64,000 nucleotides of DNA from Actinomycetota bacterium (GTDB taxonomy: Bacteria; Actinomycetota; Acidimicrobiia; Acidimicrobiales; Ilumatobacteraceae). The stretch lies in assembly GCA_016870865.1 (NCBI GenBank), contig VGAC01000007.1, forward strand, positions 1-64,000. The letters run 5' to 3'. Positions 52,579 to 63,061 of the stretch are shown here, in pieces. Numbering within the stretch: the first letter of the stretch is position 1; each line of letters begins with the position of its first letter. The notes under the pieces are model-generated. The model saw only the letters and a list, made by a program, of their open reading frames with translations, ran no database searches and was not told the DNA's origin. Position numbers and translations under genes: made by a program.

Positions 52579-54408
52579 TCACTGCGCCTGCTTGAAGGCG
52601 CGCCTACGGTCTTCGAGGCCCAACAACCGTTTGCGAATCCGTAGTGACGCAGGTGTCACCTCGACCAACTCGTCGTCGGCAATCCACTCGAGGGCACTTT
52701 CAAGGGTGTGAATGACGGGTGAAGCGAGTTTCACACCGTCGTCGTGGCTGTGAGTTCGAATGTTCGTTTTTTCCTTGGCGCGAACGGCGTTGACGACCAT
52801 TTCATCGCTCCGCGAGTTCTCGCCGACAACCATGCCTTCGTAGACCTCTTCCCCCGGGGAGACGAAGAGTGTGCCCCGCAGTTGAAGATTGTCGAGTGCG
52901 TAGGCCGTTACCTTCCCCGCTCGATCGGAGACCATCGCTGCACCCGAACGATGCGGAAGCCCACCGACCCACGGTGTCCAACCCACGAGGCGCATGTGGA
53001 TGAGTGCCGTTCCGCGTGTCTCGGTGATGACCTGGGACCGGAATCCAATGAGTCCGCGAGATGGCGCTTCGAATCCGACCAGGGTGCGCCCGACATCTCC
53101 CGGGCGGATGTCGGTGACACGACCTTTCCGTGGTGCGAGGGCCTGTGTGACCACCCCGACGTGTTCATCGGGCACGTCCACGCTCCCCTCCTCCAGCGGC
53201 TCGTGTCGGTGACCGTCGATCTCTTTGGTGACCACCTCGGGCCGGCTGACCTGCAACTCGTAGCCTTCGCGGCGCATGTTCTCGATCAAAACCGCCAACT
53301 GCAGTTCCCCGCGACCCGATACCTCGATGACCTCGGGCGAGTCGGTGGCCGCTATGCGGATCGACACATTGCCCAGGATCTCGCGCTCGAGTCGGTCTCG
53401 AAGGTGGCGGCTGGTGAGGTATTTGCCCTCTCGGCCGGCCATCGGAGAGGTGTTGACGCCGAAACTCACGCGGATCACCGGATCGTCCACGATGAGACGT
53501 GGAAGTGGTGATGGGGCGTCGAGACTCGTCAGGGTGTCGCCCACCTCGATTTCGGGTATGCCCGACACGACAAAAAGGTCACCGGCCTCCACGCTGTCCA
53601 CATCGACCCTGCCGATTCCGCGGAAAACCTGAAGTGCGGTGATGCGCCGACGCAACATCGGGGCCGAATTGTCGTGCGTCGGGCGTTGACACACTGCGAC
53701 CGAGTCGCCCTTGCGGAGCACTCCTGAGTACACACGTCCGATACCGAGGCGACCGAGGTAGTCGGAGGCATCGAGGTTCGTCACAAGGGCTCTCAAGATG
53801 CCGTCGCTGTCGCACTTGGGTTCGGGCAGGGTGAGCATGCAATCCAGCAGTGGTTCGAGGCTGGCACCCGCGGCGGGTAGACCGACGCCAACCATGGCGC
53901 GGCCCTCGCGGGCGACCGTGCTCACGACGGGAAAAGAGAGTTGTTCATCATTGCGTGCGAGGTCGAGGAACAACTGTTCGACCTCGCCCAACACCTCCGC
54001 CGCGCGAGCGTCCTGGCGATCCACCTTGTTCAACACGACGATTGCGGGCAGGTCGGCGTCCATGGCCTTGGAGAGCACGTACCTGGTCTGCGGAAGCGGA
54101 CCTTCGGCGGCATCGACGAGGAGCACTATGCCGTCCACGATGTGCAGGGCGCGTTCGACCTCACCACCGAAATCAGCGTGGCCGGGGGTATCAACCAGGT
54201 TGATACTCACACCCTTGTAGGTGATTTGAGCCGCCTTGGCGAGAATCGTTATGCCACGCTCACGCTCCTGGTCGTCGGAGTCCATGACCCTGTCGACGAG
54301 TTGCTGGTGGGCCGCAAACGTACCGGTGGATCGCAGGAGGGAGTCGACGAGTGTCGTTTTACCGTGGTCGACGTGCGCGACAAGAGCGATGTTGCGACGG
54401 GGGGTCAT
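52579..54408 (-). CDS. typA: Ribosome-associated GTPase TypA/BipA
   Basis: A 609-residue translation-factor GTPase. G motifs: AHVDHGKTTL, DTPGHADF and NKVD; the switch I region ends RGITI. Domains II, III and V-like and the C-terminal BipA-specific region (GFRSQVITETRGTALIHMRLVG, RAKEKTNIRTHSHDDG) are present. It assists ribosome assembly and stress adaptation. The ATG start is at 54408; no in-frame upstream ATG is close. The small basic gene ends 34 nt away. Confidence 0.96.
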   Translation of the reverse strand: MTPRRNIALVAHVDHGKTTLVDSLLRSTGTFAAHQQLVDRVMDSDDQERERGITILAKAAQITYKGVSINLVDTPGHADFGGEVERALHIVDGIVLLVDAAEGPLPQTRYVLSKAMDADLPAIVVLNKVDRQDARAAEVLGEVEQLFLDLARNDEQLSFPVVSTVAREGRAMVGVGLPAAGASLEPLLDCMLTLPEPKCDSDGILRALVTNLDASDYLGRLGIGRVYSGVLRKGDSVAVCQRPTHDNSAPMLRRRITALQVFRGIGRVDVDSVEAGDLFVVSGIPEIEVGDTLTSLDAPSPLPRLIVDDPVIRVSFGVNTSPMAGREGKYLTSRHLRDRLEREILGNVSIRIAATDSPEVIEVSGRGELQLAVLIENMRREGYELQVSRPEVVTKEIDGHRHEPLEEGSVDVPDEHVGVVTQALAPRKGRVTDIRPGDVGRTLVGFEAPSRGLIGFRSQVITETRGTALIHMRLVGWTPWVGGLPHRSGAAMVSDRAGKVTAYALDNLQLRGTLFVSPGEEVYEGMVVGENSRSDEMVVNAVRAKEKTNIRTHSHDDGVKLASPVIHTLESALEWIADDELVEVTPASLRIRKRLLGLEDRRRAFKQAQ

Positions 54409-54441
54409 ATTGCGGTACCGAGACTGGCCAAAGGCAGTACG

Positions 54442-54636
54442 TCAGGACTCGTCCTCTGTTTTTTCCTCGTCGTCGTCGTCGAAGGTGACGCCGTACTTTT
54501 CAGCGATCGCGGCGTACTCGTCGTCCTGCGAGCGGGGGCGGGACTGTGTCCCGCCAAAACCGAGATCGGCGGCGCTGGGACCGGCTTGCTTCAACTTGCG
54601 CGCTTCTTCAAAGCGACGATGACGACCCTTTTTCAC
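54442..54636 (-). CDS. Small conserved charged protein, unknown function
   Basis: A 64-residue protein. It begins MKKGRHRRFEEARKLKQAG (basic), has a hinge (DLGFGGTQSRP) and ends with an acidic run (TFDDDDEEKTEDES). This pattern of a basic helix and acidic tail recurs in short actinobacterial proteins without known role. The GTG at 54636 is chosen because a longer start would add a poorly conserved, Arg/Pro-rich stretch. It lies between rnd and typA. Confidence 0.6.
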   Translation of the reverse strand: MKKGRHRRFEEARKLKQAGPSAADLGFGGTQSRPRSQDDEYAAIAEKYGVTFDDDDEEKTEDES

Positions 54637-54737
54637 GTGAGGGCTCCGAATTCTCCGAAATGGGACAACTACGCGATTCCGACCCGCAAACGGGCACACC
54701 CCAAGCCTACCGTGCGAGCGGTGCAAAAAGTGGGTCT

Positions 54738-55886
54738 TTAGCCGCGTAGAAGGCGCAGACCGCCCGCGCCGTCGAAAGCGATGCCGGCAGAGCCGGCCAC
54801 CAAATCCGCCAGGTCGCGACCCACGAGGTCGGCCCGCCAGCCCGTGCGCAATCGTGCCCCGGGACTTCCCCGCAGAAAGTCAATGATGTCGGCCCGTGTT
54901 CCCAGAATTGCGGCATCGATTCGCTCGCGAGCCGCAACTTCACTGATCCACGCCGAAATGAGTGTGGCGGCGGGGCGGAGATCACGGTCGAATTCTTCCG
55001 AGTCGGCTCTCGGATACAGGACATCTCGGTCCCGTCCCCGGTCCACGGCCTCGAGGATTTCCTGCGCGATCGCGCCTTTGGTGTAGCGACCATCGACACC
55101 GCGAGACTGTGCGAGCTCCTCGACTGTGTGCGGAGCGCGCTGGGCGATTCCGAGCAGCGCAAGATCGGCGAGAACGTGACGAACGGGCACGTTCTGGCGT
55201 TGGGCACGTTCCTCGCGCCATTGCGCAACGGACTGGGCAACTCCACGCGCCCGTGACTTGAGGGTCTTGACGTCCTTGACCCTGAGCCATGCGTGGGCCG
55301 GGTCGACCAGCGAGGACGGACGTTCGAGCAGTTCGCGACAGGCATCGGCCACCCATGCAACACGCCCGCATTCCTGGAGTTGTTGCATGATCGAGCGGTG
55401 CAACGCAGGCAGGAAGCGCACATCGGCCGCGGCGTACGCTTTCTGGTCCGCAGAAAGTGGACGTCGTAACCAGTCGGTGAGACGGTCACCCTTGGGTAAT
55501 GCGAACCCCATTTCTTTTTGGACCAGCGCAGACAGCGAGGGCGTGCTGTAGCCGAGGAAGCCGGCAGCGATCTGGGTGTCGAAAATGCCCGCCAGCCGCG
55601 TTCCGCACGTGAGCTGTAGGACGTCGAGGTCTTGTTGGGCTGCATGGAGGATGACCTGAGCTTCGTTGGCGAACAACGTGGCGATTACGTCGAGGTCGAC
55701 GGCCGTCGGGTCAACGATGAAAATCTCGTCGGCGAGATTGATTTGAATCAGGGCCAGCTGTGGGAAGTACGTGCGTTCGCGATGAAACTCGGTGTCGAGG
55801 CAGTAGGTCTCAGCCGACCGCAGGCGCAAAGCGAGTTCTTCGACCCCTTTGCGGGTCTCGATCCAGGTGCCCGCGTCGGAACTCAA
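54738..55886 (-). CDS. rnd: Ribonuclease D
   Basis: A 382-residue DEDDy exonuclease with HRDC domain. The catalytic acids are Asp31 and Glu33 (LDTEFHRE), Asp in HAAQQDLDVL and Asp with Tyr in YAAADVRFLP. The HRDC part follows at about 205-285. It trims the 3' ends of tRNAs and other small RNAs. The TTG start at 55886 overlaps the rhodanese stop (TTGA), a coupled unusual start. Confidence 0.9.
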   Translation of the reverse strand: MSSDAGTWIETRKGVEELALRLRSAETYCLDTEFHRERTYFPQLALIQINLADEIFIVDPTAVDLDVIATLFANEAQVILHAAQQDLDVLQLTCGTRLAGIFDTQIAAGFLGYSTPSLSALVQKEMGFALPKGDRLTDWLRRPLSADQKAYAAADVRFLPALHRSIMQQLQECGRVAWVADACRELLERPSSLVDPAHAWLRVKDVKTLKSRARGVAQSVAQWREERAQRQNVPVRHVLADLALLGIAQRAPHTVEELAQSRGVDGRYTKGAIAQEILEAVDRGRDRDVLYPRADSEEFDRDLRPAATLISAWISEVAARERIDAAILGTRADIIDFLRGSPGARLRTGWRADLVGRDLADLVAGSAGIAFDGAGGLRLLRG

Positions 55887-56206
55887 TGCGGGGACTCGCC
55901 GATGACGACCTCAAACCCCGAGGCGATCCAGGCTCCGGTGCCTCCGGCAACGTTGACCACATGCTTACCGAGATCTTCGAGGAACTCGCATGCCCGCATA
56001 CTGCGTGCACCCGCCTGACAGATCAGGTAGGTCGTGTGCCCGTCGCCGAAAACATCGACGTTCTCGGCCAGCACCGACAAGGGCACGGACTTTGCATCGG
56101 GAACGTGACCTGAGGCGTATTCATCCGGCTCACGCACGTCGACCACCGGGCAACCTTGCGCGAGAAGTTGCTTCAATTCGGCGACTGAAACCTCGGCTAT
56201 CGACAT
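55883..56206 (-). CDS. Rhodanese-domain sulfurtransferase
   Basis: A 107-residue single rhodanese domain. PVVDVREPDEYASGHVPDAKSVPL is followed by the active-site loop CQAGARS with Cys63. Single-domain members deliver or carry sulfane sulfur. It starts 11 nt after the stop of the MobA-like gene and overlaps rnd by 4 bp, so the run from DUF3151-like gene to rnd is probably one transcript. The sulfur acceptor is unknown. Confidence 0.9.
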   Translation of the reverse strand: MSIAEVSVAELKQLLAQGCPVVDVREPDEYASGHVPDAKSVPLSVLAENVDVFGDGHTTYLICQAGARSMRACEFLEDLGKHVVNVAGGTGAWIASGFEVVIGESPH

Positions 56207-56217
56207 CGCCTCCGAGG

Positions 56218-56802
56218 CTAGCGGTGTCGATGATCGGGCCGCAGATCGGGTGTGTTGACATCGAGGAGTTCGCTGCCCGGAACCTCCACAGGCTCTATGG
56301 GGCAGAGTTGCAGCAGAACCTGTACCGCGGACACCGAGTCGGCATTGGTAACGACCGCAGGTGCGAGAAGCGCGGGGATGGCCCCCAACACCCAGTGCAA
56401 TCGATCCTCGGCTCCGGCCACCGCGACCGCAGCACGGCCAGCCCGCACAGAGGCCTCCATGCGATCACGCAGGCACCGAAGAGTCGCGGGCGTCACTCCG
56501 AGCATGTCAACGGCCATGAAGACGAGGTCCTCGTCCCTGTCGACTGCGAGTGCGGCAAGACGCGCAATCGAGTGTGCAGGCCCGGGCGTTGAGAACTTGT
56601 CGGCCACAACGAGGCAATGCGGAGGAACGACGGGTCTCCAATCATGAGCCACGGAGACCGCGACCGAGTCCGCTGGTCGTCGTGCCTGCTCGATGATGGA
56701 CAGACAATGCCCAACGAAGGTGGTCTCACCGAAAGAAGCACTCGCCTTCGGCTGGCCGTAACGAGTCCCCCTCCCCCCGGCGAGCACCGCCCAGATCGTC
56801 AC
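56218..56802 (-). CDS. MobA-like nucleotidyltransferase
   Basis: A 194-residue Rossmann-like NTP transferase. The N-terminal loop LAGGRGTRYGQPKASASFG fits MobA/MocA-type molybdenum-cofactor nucleotidyltransferases. FMAVDMLGVTP has the metal-binding Asp. MobA joins GMP to molybdopterin; other members use CTP. No other molybdenum-cofactor gene is in the window, so the exact role is uncertain. GTG 56802 overlaps the upstream gene (GTGA). Confidence 0.75.
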   Translation of the reverse strand: MTIWAVLAGGRGTRYGQPKASASFGETTFVGHCLSIIEQARRPADSVAVSVAHDWRPVVPPHCLVVADKFSTPGPAHSIARLAALAVDRDEDLVFMAVDMLGVTPATLRCLRDRMEASVRAGRAAVAVAGAEDRLHWVLGAIPALLAPAVVTNADSVSAVQVLLQLCPIEPVEVPGSELLDVNTPDLRPDHRHR

Positions 56803-57251
56803 CTGAAGGTCTCACCGAAGCGTGCGGCCTCCTCGACGGGAACCCCGGAGGGGTCCAATTGCAGCAGGAACAAACGGCAGCGCTCTTGCTCATCGACCTC
56901 CCCGAGCAGACCGGCGGCAAATTGCACGCCCAGGAGACAACGAAGAAAGCCGAGATTTCCGGGATGCGTCCAACGGACGAACCCTGATCCTCGCCAGCCA
57001 TTGGCACGCAGCGAGTCGAGCCCACGGTGGTAGCCGACGCGAAAAGCCGCATAACGGGCAACCTCATCGTTGGTCGAGATCCCACACGCCCACCACACGA
57101 GTGAACTTCGGGGAGCCAAGCCGACAGCCAACCGCCGTGCCCCATCGTCGCCGGAGGCGATTCTCGATGCCAAGTGCATCACCTCGGGCGACTCATCGGG
57201 AAGTTTCGTTTCGGGTGGGCCTGAACCCGATAGTGAGATGTTCGACGACAC
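56799..57251 (-). CDS. DUF3151-like protein
   Basis: A 150-residue protein with AARYAAFRVGYHRGLDSLRANGWRGSGFVRWTHPGNLGFLRCLLG, a pattern I recall for actinobacterial DUF3151 proteins. The protein is helical and has no catalytic motif that I recognise. The function of the family is unknown. GTG 57251 starts the run with MobA-like, rhodanese and rnd genes. The region upstream (57252-57330) is an 79-bp divergent gap. Confidence 0.7.
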   Translation of the reverse strand: MSSNISLSGSGPPETKLPDESPEVMHLASRIASGDDGARRLAVGLAPRSSLVWWACGISTNDEVARYAAFRVGYHRGLDSLRANGWRGSGFVRWTHPGNLGFLRCLLGVQFAAGLLGEVDEQERCRLFLLQLDPSGVPVEEAARFGETFR

Positions 57252-57330
57252 AACGAGACACTAGCCCCCGACCCACGGATGGAACATCGGTATCCGCGAC
57301 CAGAAAGACACCGACCAATAACGTGGGCCC

Positions 57331-57651
57331 GTGCCGAACCAGACGCTGATCCAGGCCCTCGACTTGAACCAGGCCAAGAATGGGTCAATTGTCGCGATCG
57401 TCGTCTGTGTGGCGGCGATCCTGTTGGTACTCAAGTTCATCTCGTCACTGTTCGTGCGACTGGTACTGTCGATCCTCTTCGCAGCGCTCGGAGTGGTCGT
57501 CTATTCGCAGCGGGCTTCCTTGATCGACTGCGTCGAGAAAGTGACGTCCTCGGTGTCGGGCGCATCTGGTGGGTCTTCGGGATCGGTCGCGTGCACGTTC
57601 TTCGGGCGCGACGTGTCGTTTTCACTCGACAAACCCGCAGTGGGTGGCTGA
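57331..57651 (+). CDS. Small membrane protein, unknown function
   Basis: A 106-residue protein with two adjacent hydrophobic spans (about 20-37 and 40-58) and a Gly/Ser-rich linker (SGASGGSSGS) before a C-terminal VACTFFGRDVSF segment. It could have an extracytoplasmic small domain after the second span. There is no recognised family. GTG 57331. It precedes the phosphatase gene by 51 nt. Confidence 0.6.
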   Translation: MPNQTLIQALDLNQAKNGSIVAIVVCVAAILLVLKFISSLFVRLVLSILFAALGVVVYSQRASLIDCVEKVTSSVSGASGGSSGSVACTFFGRDVSFSLDKPAVGG

Positions 57652-57702
57652 CTCCACCACCGTTGGGGTGGGTTGGGCACCTTGGCTTAGAGTTAATTTG
57701 CG

Positions 57703-58329
57703 ATGGAACTCCTGATCATTCGTCATGCTCTACCCGTGCGCCGCGAACTCGACGCGGGAGTGGCCGATCCCCCACTGTCCGAGAGCGGTCTCGCCCAGGC
57801 CGAGCGACTCGCCGAGTATCTCGCGAGTGAAAAAATCGAGGCCGTCTATGCCAGCCCACTTCGTCGGGCCCAGCAGACGGCCGTTCCATTGGCCCGCAGC
57901 CAGGGTGTCGACATCGTGACTGTCGACGACATCGCCGAATGGGATCGCAACTCCAACGAGTACGTCCCCGTCGAGGAACTCAAAGCCGCCAACGACCCTC
58001 GATGGCAGGCGATGCTGCGCGGCGAGTGGAATGTTCACGAGGAGAGTTCCGAAGACTTCAACAAGCGGTGTGTTCTGGCAATCGAGAAGATCGTCGCCGA
58101 CCACTCGGGAGACACGGTGGCAGTCGTGTGCCACGGCGGGGTGATCAACGCCTATCTCGTCCATGTTCTCGGGTTGACGGCAAATGTTCAAGGCTTCTTT
58201 TATCCCAACTACACCTCGATCCACCGTGTTGCGGCGGCGCGCAGCGGTGAGCGCTCGATAGTCACGATCAACGAGACCTCCCACCTGCGCAATTCGGGCC
58301 TACCGATGGGAATTTTCCAGAAATCGTGA
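57703..58329 (+). CDS. Histidine-phosphatase family protein
   Basis: A 208-residue enzyme of the phosphoglycerate-mutase-like superfamily. Catalytic His8 is in IIRHALP, and the second His is in VCHGGVI; ASPLRRAQQTA supplies the conserved Arg. Substrates in this family range from sugar phosphates to nucleotides. A TAGAGT-like -10 lies about 20 nt upstream of ATG 57703. It is coupled to the following M18 peptidase gene (TGATG). Confidence 0.88.
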   Translation: MELLIIRHALPVRRELDAGVADPPLSESGLAQAERLAEYLASEKIEAVYASPLRRAQQTAVPLARSQGVDIVTVDDIAEWDRNSNEYVPVEELKAANDPRWQAMLRGEWNVHEESSEDFNKRCVLAIEKIVADHSGDTVAVVCHGGVINAYLVHVLGLTANVQGFFYPNYTSIHRVAAARSGERSIVTINETSHLRNSGLPMGIFQKS

Positions 58330-59570
58330 TGGTGGGCATAGCCGATCTTCTCTCGTATCTGGACGAGTCGCCCTCCCCTTTCCATGCTGTTGGTGCAGCG
58401 ACAAGGCGATTGGGCGCGGCCGGCTTCGCCGTGAGATCGGATGCGGCCGTCGACAGCGCGTTTTTTGCCGAGGCCCGGGGTTGCGTCACCCACCAAGGCG
58501 CAGCCGTCGCATGGTCCTGGCCACAAGATCCGGTGATCTTCCGGGGTGCGTTGTTTGTCGGAGCGCACACCGATTCACCCTGTCTGAGACTCAAACCACG
58601 GCCCAACGCGTGCGCGGCGGGTATGTCGTTGCTCGAGGTGGAGATCTACGGCGGAGTGCTCCTCAACTCATGGCTGGACCGTGATCTGGGTCTGGCGGGC
58701 GTCGTCCACTCGGGCGACGGCTCGTCCCGCTTGGTCGAGGTGCGACGACCGGTCGCGCGCGTGCCGCAGTTGGCGATCCATCTCGACCGCGAGGTAAACG
58801 AAAAAGGCCTAGTTCTCCACCGCCAGCATCACATGCGCCCGATCTGGGGGGCCGAGGGCGGTGACGTGCTCGCTCTCCTGGGCATCGGCACAGATGAGAC
58901 ATTCGACGTAGCGCTTTTCGACACGACGCCGGCTGCGCTGGTCGGAGCGAACAGCGAATTCATCGCCTCGGGGCGAATCGACAACCTCGTGTCTTGCTGG
59001 GCTGCCGTGGATGCGATCCGTACGGCTGCAGCGGATCGCCCGATGATCGTGTGTCTCTTCGATCACGAAGAGGTCGGATCGGAGAGCACGACCGGGGCGG
59101 CCGGACCCCTGCTCGAAAACATCGTCGGCGAATTACTGCGCGTGCGCGGCCTTGCCGAGGCGCGTTTTGATTTCCTGCGGCAATCCCTGTGCGTCTCGGC
59201 CGACAACGCCCACGGCCTGCACCCGAACTACCCCGACCGACACGATTCGAACCATGCCCCGCTCGTCAACCACGGCCCCGCATTGAAGCGCAACGCGAAC
59301 CAGCGGTATGCGACATCTGCTCGGGGTGCCGCAATCATGCGGCGTGTTGCAACCGAAGCCGGCGTGCAACTACAGAATTTCGTTTCGAACAATGCGATGC
59401 CATGTGGCAGCACCATCGGCCCTATCACCGCAACAAGACTCGGGGTTGAGACGATCGACATCGGCATACCCCAACTCGCCATGCACTCGGCGCGCGAGAC
59501 CTGTGGCTCACGCGACCCGCTCGCGCTGCGCGACCTGGTGGTTGCCGCCGCGCAGACCTCTGCCTACTGA
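58329..59570 (+). CDS. M18-family aminopeptidase
   Basis: A 413-residue zinc aminopeptidase. It shows LDESPSPFHAV at the N-terminus, VGAHTDSPCLRLKP (first metal His and Asp), LFDHEEVGSESTTGA (catalytic Glu pair) and PCGSTIGPITATRLG plus the C-terminal HSARE motif. M18 enzymes remove acidic or neutral N-terminal residues in dodecamers. ATG 58329 shares a base with the phosphatase stop; GTG 58326 is possible. Confidence 0.92.
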   Translation: MVGIADLLSYLDESPSPFHAVGAATRRLGAAGFAVRSDAAVDSAFFAEARGCVTHQGAAVAWSWPQDPVIFRGALFVGAHTDSPCLRLKPRPNACAAGMSLLEVEIYGGVLLNSWLDRDLGLAGVVHSGDGSSRLVEVRRPVARVPQLAIHLDREVNEKGLVLHRQHHMRPIWGAEGGDVLALLGIGTDETFDVALFDTTPAALVGANSEFIASGRIDNLVSCWAAVDAIRTAAADRPMIVCLFDHEEVGSESTTGAAGPLLENIVGELLRVRGLAEARFDFLRQSLCVSADNAHGLHPNYPDRHDSNHAPLVNHGPALKRNANQRYATSARGAAIMRRVATEAGVQLQNFVSNNAMPCGSTIGPITATRLGVETIDIGIPQLAMHSARETCGSRDPLALRDLVVAAAQTSAY

Positions 59571-60247
59571 GTGCGGGCCCCCGCGCGTACCTGCGCTTCG
59601 TCGAACAGCCGCTGCAGGACGGCGTGGAGATTGGCTGAGAAATCCCTCACGACACTCCGCGAAGCACGACCCTCCCCCGACGGCGGCATCATCGGTTCGC
59701 CGACGAGAATCACACATTTACTGGGCCGCAGATACCTCTTGCCTTTGGGCATCGCGCGCTCGGAACCACCGATCCCGACGGGGATCACAGGCACACCGGC
59801 CTTCATGGCGATGTACGTGACGCCATCGAAGAGTGGCTGCACGGTTTCGCCCGATTTGCGTTCGCCTTCCGGGAAAAGCACAAGAGGCTCACCGGCCTCG
59901 AGTACCTCGATGCAGCGCCTCAGGGCCTCGCGATCGGCGGTTCCACGCGAAACCGGAAACCCACCGAGGGCGGAAAGAACCCAACCGACCGGTCTTTTCC
60001 TCCACAGGGAATCCTTGCCCATGTACCGCATTCGCCGGCGGGTCACCGCGCAAACGAGAGGAGTGTCGATGTTCGATCGGTGCACCGGTGCAAGGATGAA
60101 CGGACCCGAACGAGGTACGAATCCGCGTCCGATCACCGAGGTGCGCCAGAACGTACGGCTAAAGAAAGTGAGCAGATTCCGCACGATTCGATAGAAGGCG
60201 CGCGAACCGAGACCTCCCCCTGCGAGGAAACTCTCAACGTCAGCCAT
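59564..60247 (-). CDS. 1-acyl-glycerol-3-phosphate acyltransferase (PlsC-like)
   Basis: A 227-residue membrane-associated acyltransferase. The HxxxxD motif is HRSNID, and the second box is LFPEGERKSG. A third conserved element is VPVIPVGIGGSE. It would acylate lysophosphatidic acid or a related acceptor. ATG 60247 overlaps the end of cmk by 8 bp. The end overlaps the convergent peptidase gene by 7 bp. Acceptor specificity is unknown. Confidence 0.88.
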   Translation of the reverse strand: MADVESFLAGGGLGSRAFYRIVRNLLTFFSRTFWRTSVIGRGFVPRSGPFILAPVHRSNIDTPLVCAVTRRRMRYMGKDSLWRKRPVGWVLSALGGFPVSRGTADREALRRCIEVLEAGEPLVLFPEGERKSGETVQPLFDGVTYIAMKAGVPVIPVGIGGSERAMPKGKRYLRPSKCVILVGEPMMPPSGEGRASRSVVRDFSANLHAVLQRLFDEAQVRAGARTQ

Positions 60248-60890
60248 TCGTCGCCTCGCGTTCGACCACCAAAGCGTGCAGTTTTGCCACGACCTCGTCG
60301 ATGGACAGGTCGGACGTGTCGACGGTGATCGATCCGTCGGCGGTCATCAATGGACTGTCGGCCCGCGACGAGTCGAGGCGGTCACGTTCACTTATCGAAC
60401 GGGCAATCGCCTCGACGTCCCCGCCGTATTCGGCGACCCGACGTCGCGCCCGCACCTGTGCTGATGCGGTGAGAAAAACTTTCAACGTCGCATCGGGAAA
60501 GACGACCGTTCCTATGTCGCGGCCCTCGACCACGCCACCGCCATGTTTGCTCACCCAGGCGCGCTGCTGTTCGCGAAGAACCATGCGTACTCCACTGATC
60601 GCGGCAACCCGGCTGACCGCCTGGTTGATCCGATCAGAGCGGATCTCGTGGGTCACGTCCACCCCGTCCACGGTCACGGTGTCGTACCCGACGTGGATGT
60701 GTGCCGTCGTGGCCAGATGCGTGACCGCCTCGGCATCACCCGGCTCGACGCCGTCGCGCAGGGCTGCATGGGTGACGGCGCGGTACATCGCGCCGGTGTC
60801 GAGATACGGAATTTCGAGTCGGCGCGCCAGGGCGCGCGCAATGGTGGATTTACCCGCTCCCGCGGGCCCGTCGATCGCCACGACACGCAT
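60240..60890 (-). CDS. cmk: Cytidylate kinase
   Basis: A 216-residue nucleoside monophosphate kinase. The P-loop is GPAGAGKST, followed by PYLDTGAMYRAVT and GRDIGTVVFPDA, the standard Cmk signatures. RARRR and the conserved Arg/Asp of the lid complete the pattern. It phosphorylates CMP and dCMP. ATG 60890 is 8 nt from the guaB1 stop; earlier in-frame codons run into a different overlapping frame and are unlikely. Confidence 0.95.
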   Translation of the reverse strand: MRVVAIDGPAGAGKSTIARALARRLEIPYLDTGAMYRAVTHAALRDGVEPGDAEAVTHLATTAHIHVGYDTVTVDGVDVTHEIRSDRINQAVSRVAAISGVRMVLREQQRAWVSKHGGGVVEGRDIGTVVFPDATLKVFLTASAQVRARRRVAEYGGDVEAIARSISERDRLDSSRADSPLMTADGSITVDTSDLSIDEVVAKLHALVVEREATNG

Positions 60891-60898
60891 CGAGGCGA

Positions 60899-62347
<1,449 letters not shown>

Positions 62348-62357
62348 CTAGGCGACC

Positions 62358-63056
62358 GTGGTCGCCAAGTCGCTCGTTCTGGTTCACGGCTGGGGTGGCT
62401 CGTTCCGCCACACTTGGCAAGACCCCGGGATCGACCAGATCTTTCGCGATGTCGGCCACGGCGTCTCGGGAATCGATCTTCTCGGTCACGGCGAGGCCGA
62501 CAAGCCTCACGATCCGGAGGCCTATGCCGGTCTTGTCTCCCACCTCCTCGCGCATCTCCCCGATCAGCCATGCATCGTCGTTGCCTTCTCACTCGGTGCG
62601 CTCACGACCCTGCGGGCCGCCGTCACCTCACCCGAGCGGTTTTGCGGCATCGTTTTGGCCGGGATTGGAGACGGCATTTTTGAACCACACCAACCCGAAG
62701 AGACGGCTCGCATCATCGCGGGCGTGGAGGGCACCGCCAGAGCCGACGACAACATGGCACGTTTGTTCGGCCAGTACGCACGACAAGGTGGCAACGACAT
62801 CAATGCCCTCGTTGCCGTCCTCAAGCGTCCACCCTCCCCACCGCTGACGATCGAACAACTGTCGGCCATCACGTGCCCCGTCTTGGTCTGCATCGGAGAC
62901 GGGGATTTCGCCGCACCCGCGGATCGACTGGCACGGTCTTTGCCTGACGCAACGTTGCGCGTTTTGCCGAGAACCGACCACTTCGCGACCCCGGGTTCTT
63001 TTGCGTTCATCGACGTCGTGGTCGGATTTCTCGAAACACGGTTTCCGATCTCTTGA
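62358..63056 (+). CDS. Alpha/beta hydrolase
   Basis: A 232-residue hydrolase. VLVHGWGGS supplies the oxyanion loop, Ser78 in AFSLGAL is the probable nucleophile, and TDHFATPG holds the catalytic His. Asp in CIGDGDFAAP is the acid. It is cytoplasmic (no signal peptide). GTG 62358, 22 bp from the divergent guaB1 start. It is 5 nt before the Sua5 gene, suggesting cotranscription. The substrate is unknown. Confidence 0.85.
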   Translation: MVAKSLVLVHGWGGSFRHTWQDPGIDQIFRDVGHGVSGIDLLGHGEADKPHDPEAYAGLVSHLLAHLPDQPCIVVAFSLGALTTLRAAVTSPERFCGIVLAGIGDGIFEPHQPEETARIIAGVEGTARADDNMARLFGQYARQGGNDINALVAVLKRPPSPPLTIEQLSAITCPVLVCIGDGDFAAPADRLARSLPDATLRVLPRTDHFATPGSFAFIDVVVGFLETRFPIS

Positions 63057-63061
63057 CGCCG

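Noticed and set aside
52560-52585. Possible terminator between convergent genes
   Set aside because: GAGA/TCTC with a short T-run is too weak to support.
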